Assembly: GCA_018267705.1 (NCBI GenBank)
Contig: JAFDXX010000004.1
Location: forward strand, 513,197 to 577,196
Source of the DNA: Bacteroidota bacterium
GTDB lineage: Bacteria; Bacteroidota; Bacteroidia; Chitinophagales; Chitinophagaceae
Reading direction: 5' to 3'
DNA: 64,000 nucleotides
Position 1 is the stretch's first letter; the number at the start of each line of letters is the position of its first letter. A program made the translations under genes and the position numbers. Shown here in pieces: positions 8,330-17,243 of the stretch. The notes under the pieces were generated by a model that was given only the letters and a program-made list of their open reading frames with translations, was not told where the DNA came from and made no database searches.

Positions 8330-8848
8330 ATGTCTAAAGTAGTTGAAAAAATAAAAGCAAGTGGCGATGTTGAGTTAAAAGAAAAAGTAGTTGCCATAAA
8401 CCGTGTAGTAAAAACTACAAAAGGTGGACGTACATTCTCATTCTCTGCCTTAGTGGTTGTAGGTAATGAAAACGGAGTTGTTGGACAAGGCTTAGGTAAA
8501 GCAAAAGAAGTACAAGAAGCTATTACAAAAGGCATTGAAGATGCTAAAAAGAACTTAGTAAAAGTTCCTATTATGCATGGTACAATACCTCACGAACAAT
8601 GGTCAAAAGCAGGTGCTGCAAAGGTTTTAATTAAACCTGCTGCACATGGTGCCGGCGTAATTGCAGGGGGTAGTATGCGTGCAGTTTTAGAAAGTGCAGG
8701 TATTACAGACGTATTAGCTAAAAGTCTTGGTTCTGCTAATCCTCATAACGTGGTTAAAGCAACTATTAAAGCTTTAACTTCTTTAAGAGAGCCGGTACAA
8801 GTTGCTAAAACACGCCATTTAAAATTGAGCAAAGTTTTTAACGGATAA
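8330..8848 (+). CDS. rpsE: 30S ribosomal protein S5
   Basis: S5 (172 residues) is a fidelity protein near the mRNA entry tunnel. The double-stranded RNA-binding-like N-domain has [20 protein letters not shown] and [17 protein letters not shown]; the C-terminal domain has [15 protein letters not shown] and [13 protein letters not shown]. All are conserved. The gene follows rplR by 25 bases. Confidence 0.98.
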   Translation: MSKVVEKIKASGDVELKEKVVAINRVVKTTKGGRTFSFSALVVVGNENGVVGQGLGKAKEVQEAITKGIEDAKKNLVKVPIMHGTIPHEQWSKAGAAKVLIKPAAHGAGVIAGGSMRAVLESAGITDVLAKSLGSANPHNVVKATIKALTSLREPVQVAKTRHLKLSKVFNG

Positions 8849-8875
8849 AAATATGAACGCAAAATTTCATATTTT
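8848..8875 (+). other. hairpin between rpsE and rpmD
   Basis: AAAATATGAA (8848-8857) pairs with TTCATATTTT (8866-8875), a perfect 10-bp AT-rich stem with an 8-base loop. The left arm begins at the last base of the rpsE stop codon. It ends 13 bases before the rpmD start. Confidence 0.5.
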
Positions 8876-8888
8876 AAATTAATTACAC

Positions 8889-9071
8889 ATGAAGAAGATA
8901 AAAATAACTTTAGTAAAAAGCCCTATTGATAGACCTCAACGCCAAAAGTTGACGTTACAAGCTTTAGGCTTAAATAAAACCAACTCTTCAAAAGAAGTAG
9001 AAGCTACTCCACAAATTTTAGGAATGGTTAATAAAGTAAACCATTTAGTAAAAGTTGAAGAATTAGCTTAA
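8889..9071 (+). CDS. rpmD: 50S ribosomal protein L30
   Basis: L30 (60 residues) is a small peripheral protein of the large subunit. The start KKIKITLVKSPIDRPQRQKL and the later GLNKTNSS, GMVNKVNHLVKVEE match the ferredoxin-like family. It is the normal bacterial size. An AT-rich leader hairpin precedes it. Confidence 0.96.
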   Translation: MKKIKITLVKSPIDRPQRQKLTLQALGLNKTNSSKEVEATPQILGMVNKVNHLVKVEELA

Positions 9072-9072
9072 T

Positions 9073-9100
9073 TGAATTTCTAATTTGAATTTCAAATTTT
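9073..9100 (+). repeat. AT-rich repeat in the rplO leader
   Basis: TTGAATTTCTAATTTGAA and TTTCAAATTTT overlap to form a palindrome, AATTTGA (9082-9088) with TCAAATT (9092-9098). It belongs to the same motif family as 2745-2768 and 5028-5058. A GC-richer stretch (GCGAGGGGCG, ending near 9118) follows before rplO. Confidence 0.45.
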
Positions 9101-9151
9101 AAATAATTGCGAGGGGCGATTTTCCCGTAAGTACAAAATCAAAAAAACAAA

Positions 9152-9601
9152 ATGAAACTACACACTCTCAAACCGGCAGAAGGTTCTACACACAAAGAAA
9201 AAAGATTAGGTCGTGGTGAAGCAAGCGGTAAAGGCGGCACTTCTACAAAAGGTAATAAAGGTAGCCAAAGCCGTGCAGGTTATCAACGTAAAAATGCTCA
9301 CGAAGGTGGTCAAATGCCTATTCAACGTCGTATTCCTAAACGTGGTTTTAAAAACCCCGGAAGAGTTGAATATGTTGTATTTAATTTAGGACAGATAGAA
9401 CAACTTCAAGAAAAATATTCTTTCAATGAATTTTCTCTTGAAAACTTATATATTAACGGGTTAATTAACCGAACAGCCAAAGTGAAAATATTAGCAACAG
9501 GCGAACTCAAAACAAAACTTGCTTTCAAAGTACACGCAATAAGCGAGAAAGCTAAGTTAGCAATTGAAGCAGCCGGCGGCAGTGTTGAAATTGTAAAGTA
9601 A
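9152..9601 (+). CDS. rplO: 50S ribosomal protein L15
   Basis: L15 (149 residues) binds 23S rRNA late in assembly. The N-terminal Gly/Lys/Arg-rich extension (RLGRGEASGKGGTSTKGNKG) and GGQMPIQRRIPKRGFKN are the signatures. The C-terminal VKILATGELKTKLAFKVHAI is typical. A terminator-like hairpin lies between it and secY. Confidence 0.98.
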   Translation: MKLHTLKPAEGSTHKEKRLGRGEASGKGGTSTKGNKGSQSRAGYQRKNAHEGGQMPIQRRIPKRGFKNPGRVEYVVFNLGQIEQLQEKYSFNEFSLENLYINGLINRTAKVKILATGELKTKLAFKVHAISEKAKLAIEAAGGSVEIVK

Positions 9602-9618
9602 ATTCTGCTAAATTGCAC

Positions 9619-9642
9619 GGTGCATCAGCGATGCACCTTTTT
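9619..9642 (+). terminator. terminator or attenuator between rplO and secY
   Basis: GGTGCATC (9619-9626) and GATGCACC (9630-9637) are perfect 8-bp arms with a 3-base loop, followed at once by TTTTT. This has the full form of an intrinsic terminator, yet it lies inside the cluster, 35 bases before the secY start. Partial termination would lower secY expression relative to the ribosomal proteins. Confidence 0.7.
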
Positions 9643-9676
9643 GGTTTATAGGCATTAACTTTTCAAAGAAACATCA

Positions 9677-11050
9677 GTGAAAAAACTAATTCAAACTTTT
9701 AAAAATATTTGGGCAATTGAAGAGTTGCGTCAAAAAATTTCTGTTACATTAATTTTAATTTTAATATACAGATTAGGCTCGCATATTACTTTGCCCGGTA
9801 TTAATCCTAACTTATTAGATCAAGCTAAACTTAATTCTTCCGATAAAGGATTACTTGGTTTATTTAACAGTTTTGCAGGTGGTGCATTTACGCAAGCATC
9901 TATTTTAGCTTTAGGTATTATGCCTTATATTTCTGCATCTATCTTTATGCAATTGATGACTATTTTAGTTCCTCAATTACAAAAAATTCAAAAAGAAGGA
10001 GAGAGTGGCAGAAAAAAAATTAACCAATGGACACGTTACTTAACCGTTATTGTAACTGCATTTCAGGCATCGGCCTATATTGCTTATTTAACTAATCCTC
10101 AAGGTGGTTATGCAGCAGCCATAATGTTAGATACAACTTTATTTACTTTCACTACTATTATTACTTTAACTGCAGGAACTTTATTTGTAATGTGGTTGGG
10201 TGAAAAAATTCAAGATAAAGGTTTGGGTAATGGTACTTCAATAATAATTATGGTAGGTATTTTAAGCCGTTTACCACAAAGTATTATTCAAGAGTTTTCT
10301 ACCAAACAACAAAAAGGTGGCGGAGGCTTAATTATATTTTTGCTTGAAATAGCTGTATTAATTGGTGTAATTGTAGGTTTAATTGTTTTAGTACAAGGGG
10401 TAAGAAAAATACCTGTAAACTATGCAAAACAAATTATTGGTAACCGACAATTTGGTGGTGCAAGACAATTTCTTCCTGTTAAAGTAAATAGTGCAGGTGT
10501 AATGCCAATTATTTTTGCACAAGCAATTATGTTTTTGCCAACCTTGGTATCATTTACTAAAATTGATTCTGCACAAGGCATTGTAAAAATATTTAATGAT
10601 CAAACAAATGGATGGTACATGCTTATCTATTCATTTATGACCATAGGATTTACATTCTTATATACAGCTTTAATTTTTAATCCGAAACAAATAGGCGAAG
10701 ATTTGAAACGCAATAATGGTTTTATTCCCGGTGTAAAACCAGGGCAACCAACTGCAGATTATATTGGATCTATAATGGATAGAATTACATTACCCGGAGC
10801 TATTTTATTAGCAATTGTTGGTATTCTTCCAGGATTAATGAATACTTCTTACGGAAGTTTTAAATTTGTTTCCACACAAGGTTTTAGCACATTTTTTGGA
10901 GGAACAAGTTTATTAATTATGGTAGGTGTAATATTAGACACATTGCAACAAATTGAAACCTATTTATTAATGCGTCAATACGATGGATTAATGAATAATG
11001 GCCGTATGCAAGGAAGACAAACAAGTATGCCAACCAGTAGCGTTATTTAA
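9677..11050 (+). CDS. secY: preprotein translocase subunit SecY
   Basis: SecY (457 residues) is the pore-forming subunit of the Sec translocon in the inner membrane. Ten hydrophobic segments are evident, and SRGSHITLPGIN-like (YRLGSHITLPGINP), GIMPYISASIFMQL and the late LPGAILLAIVGILP are family signatures. Translation apparently begins at GTG (9677); no in-frame ATG fits the conserved N-terminus. A terminator-like hairpin precedes it and a clear terminator follows. Confidence 0.98.
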   Translation: MKKLIQTFKNIWAIEELRQKISVTLILILIYRLGSHITLPGINPNLLDQAKLNSSDKGLLGLFNSFAGGAFTQASILALGIMPYISASIFMQLMTILVPQLQKIQKEGESGRKKINQWTRYLTVIVTAFQASAYIAYLTNPQGGYAAAIMLDTTLFTFTTIITLTAGTLFVMWLGEKIQDKGLGNGTSIIIMVGILSRLPQSIIQEFSTKQQKGGGGLIIFLLEIAVLIGVIVGLIVLVQGVRKIPVNYAKQIIGNRQFGGARQFLPVKVNSAGVMPIIFAQAIMFLPTLVSFTKIDSAQGIVKIFNDQTNGWYMLIYSFMTIGFTFLYTALIFNPKQIGEDLKRNNGFIPGVKPGQPTADYIGSIMDRITLPGAILLAIVGILPGLMNTSYGSFKFVSTQGFSTFFGGTSLLIMVGVILDTLQQIETYLLMRQYDGLMNNGRMQGRQTSMPTSSVI

Positions 11051-11074
11051 TTTTTTAATGAGTGAATAAACTAG

Positions 11075-11106
11075 AACCTGCCGAAATTATAAGGCAGGTT
11101 TTTTAA
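11075..11106 (+). terminator. intrinsic terminator after secY
   Basis: AACCTGCC (11075-11082) and GGCAGGTT (11093-11100) are perfect 8-bp arms with a 10-base loop, followed by TTTTAATTT. It lies 24 bases after the secY stop and should end the ribosomal protein transcript before map. Confidence 0.85.
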
Positions 11107-11162
11107 TTTAGTAGAAAAATTGAGCATACAAAAAAGCATATAATAATATATTTTAAAAATTA

Positions 11163-11984
11163 ATGCGAAGACCCAACGGTATGATGATTTGTAAAACAGA
11201 AACAGAAATTGCTTTAATGAAAGAAGCAGCAACTTTAGTAAGTAAAACTTTAACTGAAGTTGCTAAAATATTAAAACCGGGCATTACAACTATGCAACTT
11301 GATACTTTGTGTGCTACTTTTGTAAAAGACCATAAAGCTATTCCTTCATTTTTTAATTATAATGGTTACCCGCATAATATTTGTGCAAGCGTTAATGATG
11401 TTGTGGTACATGGCTTTCCTACCAATACTGCACTAAAAGAAGGAGATGTAGTTTCAATTGATATGGGTGTTATTTTAAATGGCTGGCATGGAGACCATGC
11501 ATATACTTTTATTTTGGGTGAAGTAAGCAACGAAATAAAACAATTGGTTAAAATAACTAAAGAGAGTTTATACAAAGGCATTGAGAAAGCAATTGTAAAC
11601 AACAGAGTAGGAGACATAGCTTTTGCTATTCAAGAACATACTGAAAAAAAATATGGATATGGTGTAGTAAGAGAATTAGTAGGCCATGGCTTAGGACGAA
11701 ATTTACATGAAGACCCACAAGTACCTAATTATGGTAAACGCGGCAGTGGAGTTAAATTAAAAGATAATTTAGTGTTAGCAATAGAGCCTATGATTAATTT
11801 AGGAACTAAAGATGTTTTTACCGATAATGATGGATGGACAGTTAGAACAAAAGATGGAAAAGTATCTGTACATTTTGAACACGATGTTTGTGTAAAGAAG
11901 AATAAAGCTTTAATATTATCTGATTACAGTATTATTGAAACTGCTGAAAAAGCAAATTCAAACCTGAATACTTCATATTATTAA
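11163..11984 (+). CDS. map: type I methionine aminopeptidase
   Basis: The enzyme removes the initiator methionine from nascent proteins. The five metal ligands are in place: two aspartates in SIDMGVILNGWHGDH, His in ELVGHGLGRNLHED, Glu in LAIEPMINLG and Glu in HFEHDVCV. The 273-residue frame starts at ATG 11163; ATGs at 11181 and 11184 would give a start (MMICKTETEIALM) closer to family norms, so the true start is uncertain by six or seven codons. It is separated from secY by a terminator, so it probably has its own promoter. infA, usually next, is absent. Confidence 0.96.
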   Translation: MRRPNGMMICKTETEIALMKEAATLVSKTLTEVAKILKPGITTMQLDTLCATFVKDHKAIPSFFNYNGYPHNICASVNDVVVHGFPTNTALKEGDVVSIDMGVILNGWHGDHAYTFILGEVSNEIKQLVKITKESLYKGIEKAIVNNRVGDIAFAIQEHTEKKYGYGVVRELVGHGLGRNLHEDPQVPNYGKRGSGVKLKDNLVLAIEPMINLGTKDVFTDNDGWTVRTKDGKVSVHFEHDVCVKKNKALILSDYSIIETAEKANSNLNTSYY

Positions 11985-12004
11985 ATATCAACTAAACAAT
12001 AAAG

Positions 12005-12035
12005 AAAAGTCAAAATATTTATTTTGGCTTTTTTA
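12005..12035 (+). terminator. probable terminator after map
   Basis: AAAAGTCAAAATA and TATTTTGGCTTTT are complementary with one wobble and form a long AT-rich stem followed by TTAATTTT. It starts 20 bases after the map stop and overlaps the region just before the next gene's GTG. Confidence 0.55.
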
Positions 12036-12044
12036 ATTTTAAAT

Positions 12045-13286
12045 GTGAATCAACAAAAAACTTTAGTAGTAATTGGTGGTGGAGCAGCAGGTTTTTTTTG
12101 TGCTGTAAACGCAGCAAAAATGAATACTGCTTTACGTGTAATTATTGTAGAAAAAACTAATAAAATACTAAGTAAAGTTAGAATAAGTGGTGGGGGAAGA
12201 TGTAATGTAACCCATGCCTGCTTTGATTTACAAGAGCTAAGCAAAAAATATCCGAGAGGGCAAAACTTTTTAAAAAAAGCATTTCATTGGTTTAATACAA
12301 AACATACTATTAATTGGTTTAAAGAAAGAGGCGTTGAATTAAAAACAGAATCAGATGGCAGAATGTTTCCTATAACTAACACTTCTGAAACAATTATTGA
12401 GTGTTTATTAAAAGAAGCAAATAAATATAAAGTTGAAATTTTATTAAATAGAAGTGTTGAAAAAATTGATGTACTGCAAAATAATAATCAATTCAAATTA
12501 AACTTTTCAAACACAGAATGTATACTTGCCAATTTTGTTTGCATTGCAACAGGGGGTTACCCCAAAGCAACAATGTTTAATTGGTTACTTGCAATTAACC
12601 ATACTATTAGCAAACCCTTACCATCATTATTTACTTTTAATATACCTAACAACAAAATTGTAGCATTAATGGGTATTAGTGTTGATGCTGCAACAGTAAA
12701 AATTAACGGAACAAAATTAATAAGTGAAGGTCCATTATTAATTACACATTGGGGTATGAGTGGGCCTGCAATATTAAAATTATCTGCATTTGCTGCAATA
12801 GAACTTGCTGCAATGAATTATAATTTTTCTATAAGTGTAAATTGGCTTCCTACTTATAATGATCAATCTTTAAAAAATGAATGGTTGTTGCTGAGAAAAA
12901 GAATGAGCTCGCAAAAAATGAGTTATAAAAACCCTTTTCAATTACCTAACAGATTGTGGCAATATTTTTTAGATGAATGTGAGATAAACGATAATATTAG
13001 ATGGAGCGATGTAACAGCTACTCAACAAAATAAACTTATTAAAACCCTTACTGCACAAGAGTTTTGTGTAAAAGGTAAAACTACTTTTAAAGAAGAATTT
13101 GTAACATGCGGGGGAATAAAATTAAATGAGGTTGATGTAAATACAATGCAAAGTAAAATTATACCTCATTTATTTTTTGCAGGTGAAATTTTAGATATTG
13201 ATGGAATAACCGGAGGTTTTAATTTTCAAAATGCATGGACAACAGCATATATTGCTGCTAAATCAATTGCAGTATTTTCGGTTTAA
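12045..13286 (+). CDS. HI0933/YhiN-type flavoprotein (NAD(P)/FAD oxidoreductase)
   Basis: The 413-residue protein has an N-terminal Rossmann FAD site (VVIGGGAAGFFCAVNAA) and the family hallmark KVRISGGGRCNVTHA, about 60 residues in. The C-terminal AGEILDIDGITGGFNFQNAW is the second FAD-contact signature. The family (Pfam HI0933-like, E. coli YhiN) has no firmly established substrate; a related enzyme, BaiN, acts on bile acids. GTG 12045 is preferred as start, since a TTG at 12024 lies inside the terminator of map. The gene ends 6 bases from convergent anmK. Confidence 0.9.
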   Translation: MNQQKTLVVIGGGAAGFFCAVNAAKMNTALRVIIVEKTNKILSKVRISGGGRCNVTHACFDLQELSKKYPRGQNFLKKAFHWFNTKHTINWFKERGVELKTESDGRMFPITNTSETIIECLLKEANKYKVEILLNRSVEKIDVLQNNNQFKLNFSNTECILANFVCIATGGYPKATMFNWLLAINHTISKPLPSLFTFNIPNNKIVALMGISVDAATVKINGTKLISEGPLLITHWGMSGPAILKLSAFAAIELAAMNYNFSISVNWLPTYNDQSLKNEWLLLRKRMSSQKMSYKNPFQLPNRLWQYFLDECEINDNIRWSDVTATQQNKLIKTLTAQEFCVKGKTTFKEEFVTCGGIKLNEVDVNTMQSKIIPHLFFAGEILDIDGITGGFNFQNAWTTAYIAAKSIAVFSV

Positions 13287-13292
13287 ATTTTA

Positions 13293-14483
13293 TTAAAACG
13301 GGAAACTAATTTTGCCCATACTAACTGAGGGTATGTTTTTTCCATAGTTTGTTGTACCTCCACAAACTGCTTCATTGGCAAGTGTAGCAAATAGTATAGC
13401 CTCTTTTGCATCAGGATTAATACCAAATTCATTCATATCTTTTATAATGCAATTATTTAATTGTTGTTTAATATGTTGCATTAATAACGTATTATGCTTA
13501 CCACCGCCACTTGTATACAAAACAAAATGTTTGTTGTTTATTATTTTTTTTATGGCATTGGTTATTGTTATTGCAGTAAATATGTTTAAGGTAGCCATTA
13601 CATCTGCATGACTAATTGCTGTGATACCTGCACTTGCTTTTGCTGCTGCAACATATTCTAAATTAAATAATTCAGGACCTGTTGTTTTAGGAAGTGGTTT
13701 TTCAAAAAAATCATTTGCAATTAATGCATTTAAAAATGGTTCGTTGATGCTTCCTTGTTGGGCAATTAATGAGTTTTCATCAAAAAATTTCCCTTCAAAA
13801 TTTTGTTGTACATAAGCATCCATTAATGTATTACCCGGTCCGGTATCGGTACTCATAATTTTATCTGCATCTAAATCTTCAGACAAAAAAGTAAAATTAG
13901 CAATACCGCCAATATTAAGCATAATGCGGTTTTCGCCGGGTTTACTAAATAATAAATAATCACCATACATAGCTAATGGTGCACCTTCTCCGCCTGCTGC
14001 AATATGTTTTTGCCTAAAATCACTGATAGTTATAATACCTGTTTTAACAGCTAAATGGTCACCATCTCCAATTTGTAAAGTTCCATTACCATACATGTTG
14101 TGTTGGTGTAAAAATTTTGGAGCATGATAAATTGATTGTCCATGACTGGCAATTAAATCAATAGCATTGGTAGCAATATTATTTTTTGAAAGAAAATTGT
14201 GAATGATTGTAGCATGTTGTTCTGCAATCCATTCATTTAATAAACAAACTTTTTCTAAATCAACTTGTCTTTTACTGAAAATAGATTTTACTGATTGTTT
14301 AAATTGATTATTGTAAGGTACTGTTTCAAAATGTGTTAATATAATTTTAGTTGATGACCCGCTATTTCTGAATTTACATAAAGCAATATCTAAACCATCT
14401 AACGAAGTACCACTCATTAAACCAATAATGGTACGTTCTTCTTTTAAGCCAATATTGTATAGTTGTTGAATATTTTTATTCAT
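13293..14483 (-). CDS. anmK: anhydro-N-acetylmuramic acid kinase
   Basis: AnmK phosphorylates and opens 1,6-anhydro-MurNAc released from peptidoglycan, giving MurNAc-6-phosphate, the substrate of MurQ (encoded at 57857-58687). The ATP-binding start IIGLMSGTSLDGLDIALCKF, the MLNIGGIANFTFL motif and STDTGPGNTLMDA are diagnostic of the family; length (396 residues) is normal. The ATG at 14483 is one base past the bioA stop, so the two are probably cotranslated. A TTG at 14492 would overlap bioA and is less likely. Confidence 0.95.
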   Translation of the reverse strand: MNKNIQQLYNIGLKEERTIIGLMSGTSLDGLDIALCKFRNSGSSTKIILTHFETVPYNNQFKQSVKSIFSKRQVDLEKVCLLNEWIAEQHATIIHNFLSKNNIATNAIDLIASHGQSIYHAPKFLHQHNMYGNGTLQIGDGDHLAVKTGIITISDFRQKHIAAGGEGAPLAMYGDYLLFSKPGENRIMLNIGGIANFTFLSEDLDADKIMSTDTGPGNTLMDAYVQQNFEGKFFDENSLIAQQGSINEPFLNALIANDFFEKPLPKTTGPELFNLEYVAAAKASAGITAISHADVMATLNIFTAITITNAIKKIINNKHFVLYTSGGGKHNTLLMQHIKQQLNNCIIKDMNEFGINPDAKEAILFATLANEAVCGGTTNYGKNIPSVSMGKISFPF

Positions 14484-14484
14484 A

Positions 14485-15771
14485 TTATTCAATAATTTTT
14501 AGAATTACTGCATATACTTTTTCTAATTCATTTTCTGTGATGCAATAGGGAGGCATTATATAAACTGTATTTCCTAAAGGACGAATGTAAACACCCATCT
14601 GCATTGCTTTTTGTGTAATAGTAGTTGAAATGTTGTTAAGATATTCATCTTTACCTTTAACTATTTCAAAGGCAACAATTGTACCCAATGTTCTTATGTT
14701 TTTTATAGTATTGTTTTTGCTTTGTAAAAGTATATTTGCGAATAAAATATTTTTATCATTAATCCATTTTATTTTATTCAAACATTCTTCATTCAGTAAT
14801 AAATCTAAACTTGCCAATGCTGTTGTACATGCCAATGGATTAGCTGTAAAAGAATGACCGTGAAAAAAAGTTTTCAATTTATCATCTGTAACATAAGCAT
14901 TATATATATCTGCTGTACAAGCTGTAACACCTAAAGCCATTGTGCCGCCAGTTAAACCTTTGCTTAAGCAAATTATATCTGGTTTAATTGTAATGTATTC
15001 GCTTGCAAATAATTTCCCTGTTCTGCCAAAACCTGTCATTACTTCATCTGCAATGCAAATAATATGGTGCTCTTTTACAGTTGAAAGAATTTTATTTAAT
15101 AATTGGGCATTATACATTTTAATACCACCTGCACCTTGTACTAAAGGTTCATAAATAAATGCAGCAATTTCATTGGCATGTTGTTGTATGGTTAATTGTA
15201 TTGCTTCAATATTTTCTTCTGTAGGCGTATCTATAAATATTACTTCGAATAATAAATTATGAAAAGCCAATGTAAAAACACTTCTATCACTAACACTCAT
15301 AGCACCAAATGTATCTCCATGATAACTGTTGTTAAATGCAAGAATTTTGTTGCGTGCATATTGAGTTGTTTTATTTCCATTTTCTTGTTTATTCCACCAA
15401 TATTGAATTGCCATTTTTAAAGCCACTTCTGTAGATGTACTACCATTATCACTATAAAAAATTTTTGAAAAAACACCGGGAAGAATGGATAATAATTTTT
15501 CTGCTAATGTAATAGCAGGTTTGTGTGTAAAGCCTGCAAAAATAACTTGTTCAAGCTGTAATGCTTGCTGGTAAAGCTTTTCAGCAATATATGTATTTGA
15601 GTGTCCATGTAAAGTTACCCACCAACTGCTTATTGCATCAATATATTCATTCCCATCCTCATCAATTAATAAACTATTTATTCCTTTTGTAATAGGAATG
15701 GGTGGCAACATATTTTTTTGTTGTGTGAATGGATGCCAAATTACTTTTTTATCTCTTTCTGTTAAGGTCAT
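14485..15771 (-). CDS. bioA: adenosylmethionine-8-amino-7-oxononanoate aminotransferase
   Basis: BioA makes 7,8-diaminopelargonate in biotin synthesis, using S-adenosylmethionine as amino donor. This class III PLP enzyme (428 residues) has the BioA-specific WHPFTQQK start and SSWWVTLHGH motif, the PLP lysine in DIICLSKGLTGG, and GHSFTANPLACT near the C-terminal third. No other biotin gene is in the window, so it is an isolated copy within a mixed operon. It follows the YdeI-like gene by 16 bases and touches anmK. Confidence 0.94.
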   Translation of the reverse strand: MTLTERDKKVIWHPFTQQKNMLPPIPITKGINSLLIDEDGNEYIDAISSWWVTLHGHSNTYIAEKLYQQALQLEQVIFAGFTHKPAITLAEKLLSILPGVFSKIFYSDNGSTSTEVALKMAIQYWWNKQENGNKTTQYARNKILAFNNSYHGDTFGAMSVSDRSVFTLAFHNLLFEVIFIDTPTEENIEAIQLTIQQHANEIAAFIYEPLVQGAGGIKMYNAQLLNKILSTVKEHHIICIADEVMTGFGRTGKLFASEYITIKPDIICLSKGLTGGTMALGVTACTADIYNAYVTDDKLKTFFHGHSFTANPLACTTALASLDLLLNEECLNKIKWINDKNILFANILLQSKNNTIKNIRTLGTIVAFEIVKGKDEYLNNISTTITQKAMQMGVYIRPLGNTVYIMPPYCITENELEKVYAVILKIIE

Positions 15772-15787
15772 GAAGCAAATGTATAAG

Positions 15788-16312
15788 TTACCAATTTTTT
15801 AATTTTTTATTCTCGGCTGTATGTGTTCTAATCATTGTACCATAATCCCATTGTTTAGCTAAAGCATTTATTGCCATGGCAATTCGTTTACTTTTTGTTT
15901 CAATGGTTTTAGCACTTTCAATCCATTTGCTAAAATAATTTTGATGCCCTTGAGGTAATTTTTTAAAGAAGCTATAAGCTTTTGGTTCATCATTTAGGCA
16001 TTCAATAAATTCTTTATTTAACTCATAGCCTTTTTTATCTTCTTTTAATTGTACTTTTATTTTATCACCTTTTATTTTTTTAATGCCTTTTCGCATGCTT
16101 GCATTAATTGCCATAATAAAAGTTCCATCTCCCATTGGCAATAAGGCTACACCTTGAAATTCAAACTCATCTAATTTCCCTTTTACTCTAAAACTTTTTT
16201 TATTATTGGGTTTTAATTGTTGAGCAATAGTTTCAGAAATTTCAATATATGTCCAACCGGTTTTTTCACCTTGTTTATCAAATTTTTTTAGAATGGTTGA
16301 AAACTGGATCAT
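15788..16312 (-). CDS. YdeI/OmdA-family protein with DUF1905 domain
   Basis: The N-terminal half (about residues 1-95) resembles DUF1905, a small barrel domain (KTGWTYIEISETIAQQLKPN, later GVALLPMGDGTFIMAIN and MRKGIKKIKGD). The C-terminal half resembles the OmdA or bacteriocin-protection region (ECLNDEPKAYSFFKKLPQGH, then YFSKWIESAKTIETKSKRI). The biochemical role is unknown. Its ATG overlaps the queG stop by one base (TAATG), so it is translationally coupled to queG. Confidence 0.82.
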   Translation of the reverse strand: MIQFSTILKKFDKQGEKTGWTYIEISETIAQQLKPNNKKSFRVKGKLDEFEFQGVALLPMGDGTFIMAINASMRKGIKKIKGDKIKVQLKEDKKGYELNKEFIECLNDEPKAYSFFKKLPQGHQNYFSKWIESAKTIETKSKRIAMAINALAKQWDYGTMIRTHTAENKKLKNW

Positions 16313-17241
16313 TATTGTTGAATGAATTTTATGTTACGAATTATGCCATTATATTTTGATCTTTTTAATGGCGAATATTTAAAAATTTTTTTAAAGCTTT
16401 CTTCACTTATTGCTTCCCATTCTTTTGTAGATAAGTTTAATATTTCAGGTATTGGTGTAAAATCTGTATCTGTATTAGGTTTGCTGAATCTGTTCCAAGG
16501 GCATACATCTTGACAAACATCGCATCCAAACATCCAATTGTTAAACTTATCTTTCATTTCATTAGGCAATAATTCATCTTTCAATTCAATAGTAAAATAA
16601 GAAATACATTTACTGCCATTAATTGTTTTATTTGGAAGAATGGCATTGGTTGGACAACTGTCTATACACTTAGTACAAGAACCACAATAATCTTTTGCAT
16701 AAGGATCATCATAATTTAATTGAATATCTACAATTAGTGTAGCAATAAAATAAAATGAACCGCTTTGTTTTGTAATTAAATTTCCATTTTTTCCCACCCA
16801 ACCTAAACCACTTTTTACAGCCCATGCCCTTTCTAATACAGGTGCACTATCTACAAAACCTCTTCCCGTTATCTCACCAATTTGTGTATTTAGCTCAAAT
16901 AAAAATTCATGTAATTTATCTTTAATAATAAAATGATAATCTTTTCCGTAAGCATACTTTGCAATATGCGGTGTATTTGTTTTTTGTTGCTCTGTAGGAA
17001 AATAATTTTGCATTAAAGTAATTACACTTTTTGCACCCGGCACTAATTTTTGCGGATTAATTCGTAAATCAAAATGATTTTCCATGTATTTCATTTTTCC
17101 ATGAAACCCTTTCTGTAACCAATTTTCAAGCCTTTTTGCGTCTTCGTTTAATGGAGTAGCTTTAGCAATGCCGCAATAATTAAAACCTAATTGCTGTGCA
17201 ATGTTTTTTACAATTTTTGTATGTGCAGAAATTAATTCCAA
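16312..17241 (-). CDS. queG: epoxyqueuosine reductase
   Basis: QueG reduces epoxyqueuosine to queuosine in tRNA, using cobalamin and two [4Fe-4S] clusters. Both ferredoxin-like cysteine groups are visible: [15 protein letters not shown] and, further on, [14 protein letters not shown]. The preceding [20 protein letters not shown] and [14 protein letters not shown] are family signatures. Length (309) is typical of the shorter form without HEAT repeats. It starts two bases after the dtd stop codon. Confidence 0.96.
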   Translation of the reverse strand: MELISAHTKIVKNIAQQLGFNYCGIAKATPLNEDAKRLENWLQKGFHGKMKYMENHFDLRINPQKLVPGAKSVITLMQNYFPTEQQKTNTPHIAKYAYGKDYHFIIKDKLHEFLFELNTQIGEITGRGFVDSAPVLERAWAVKSGLGWVGKNGNLITKQSGSFYFIATLIVDIQLNYDDPYAKDYCGSCTKCIDSCPTNAILPNKTINGSKCISYFTIELKDELLPNEMKDKFNNWMFGCDVCQDVCPWNRFSKPNTDTDFTPIPEILNLSTKEWEAISEESFKKIFKYSPLKRSKYNGIIRNIKFIQQ

Positions 17242-17243
17242 CT

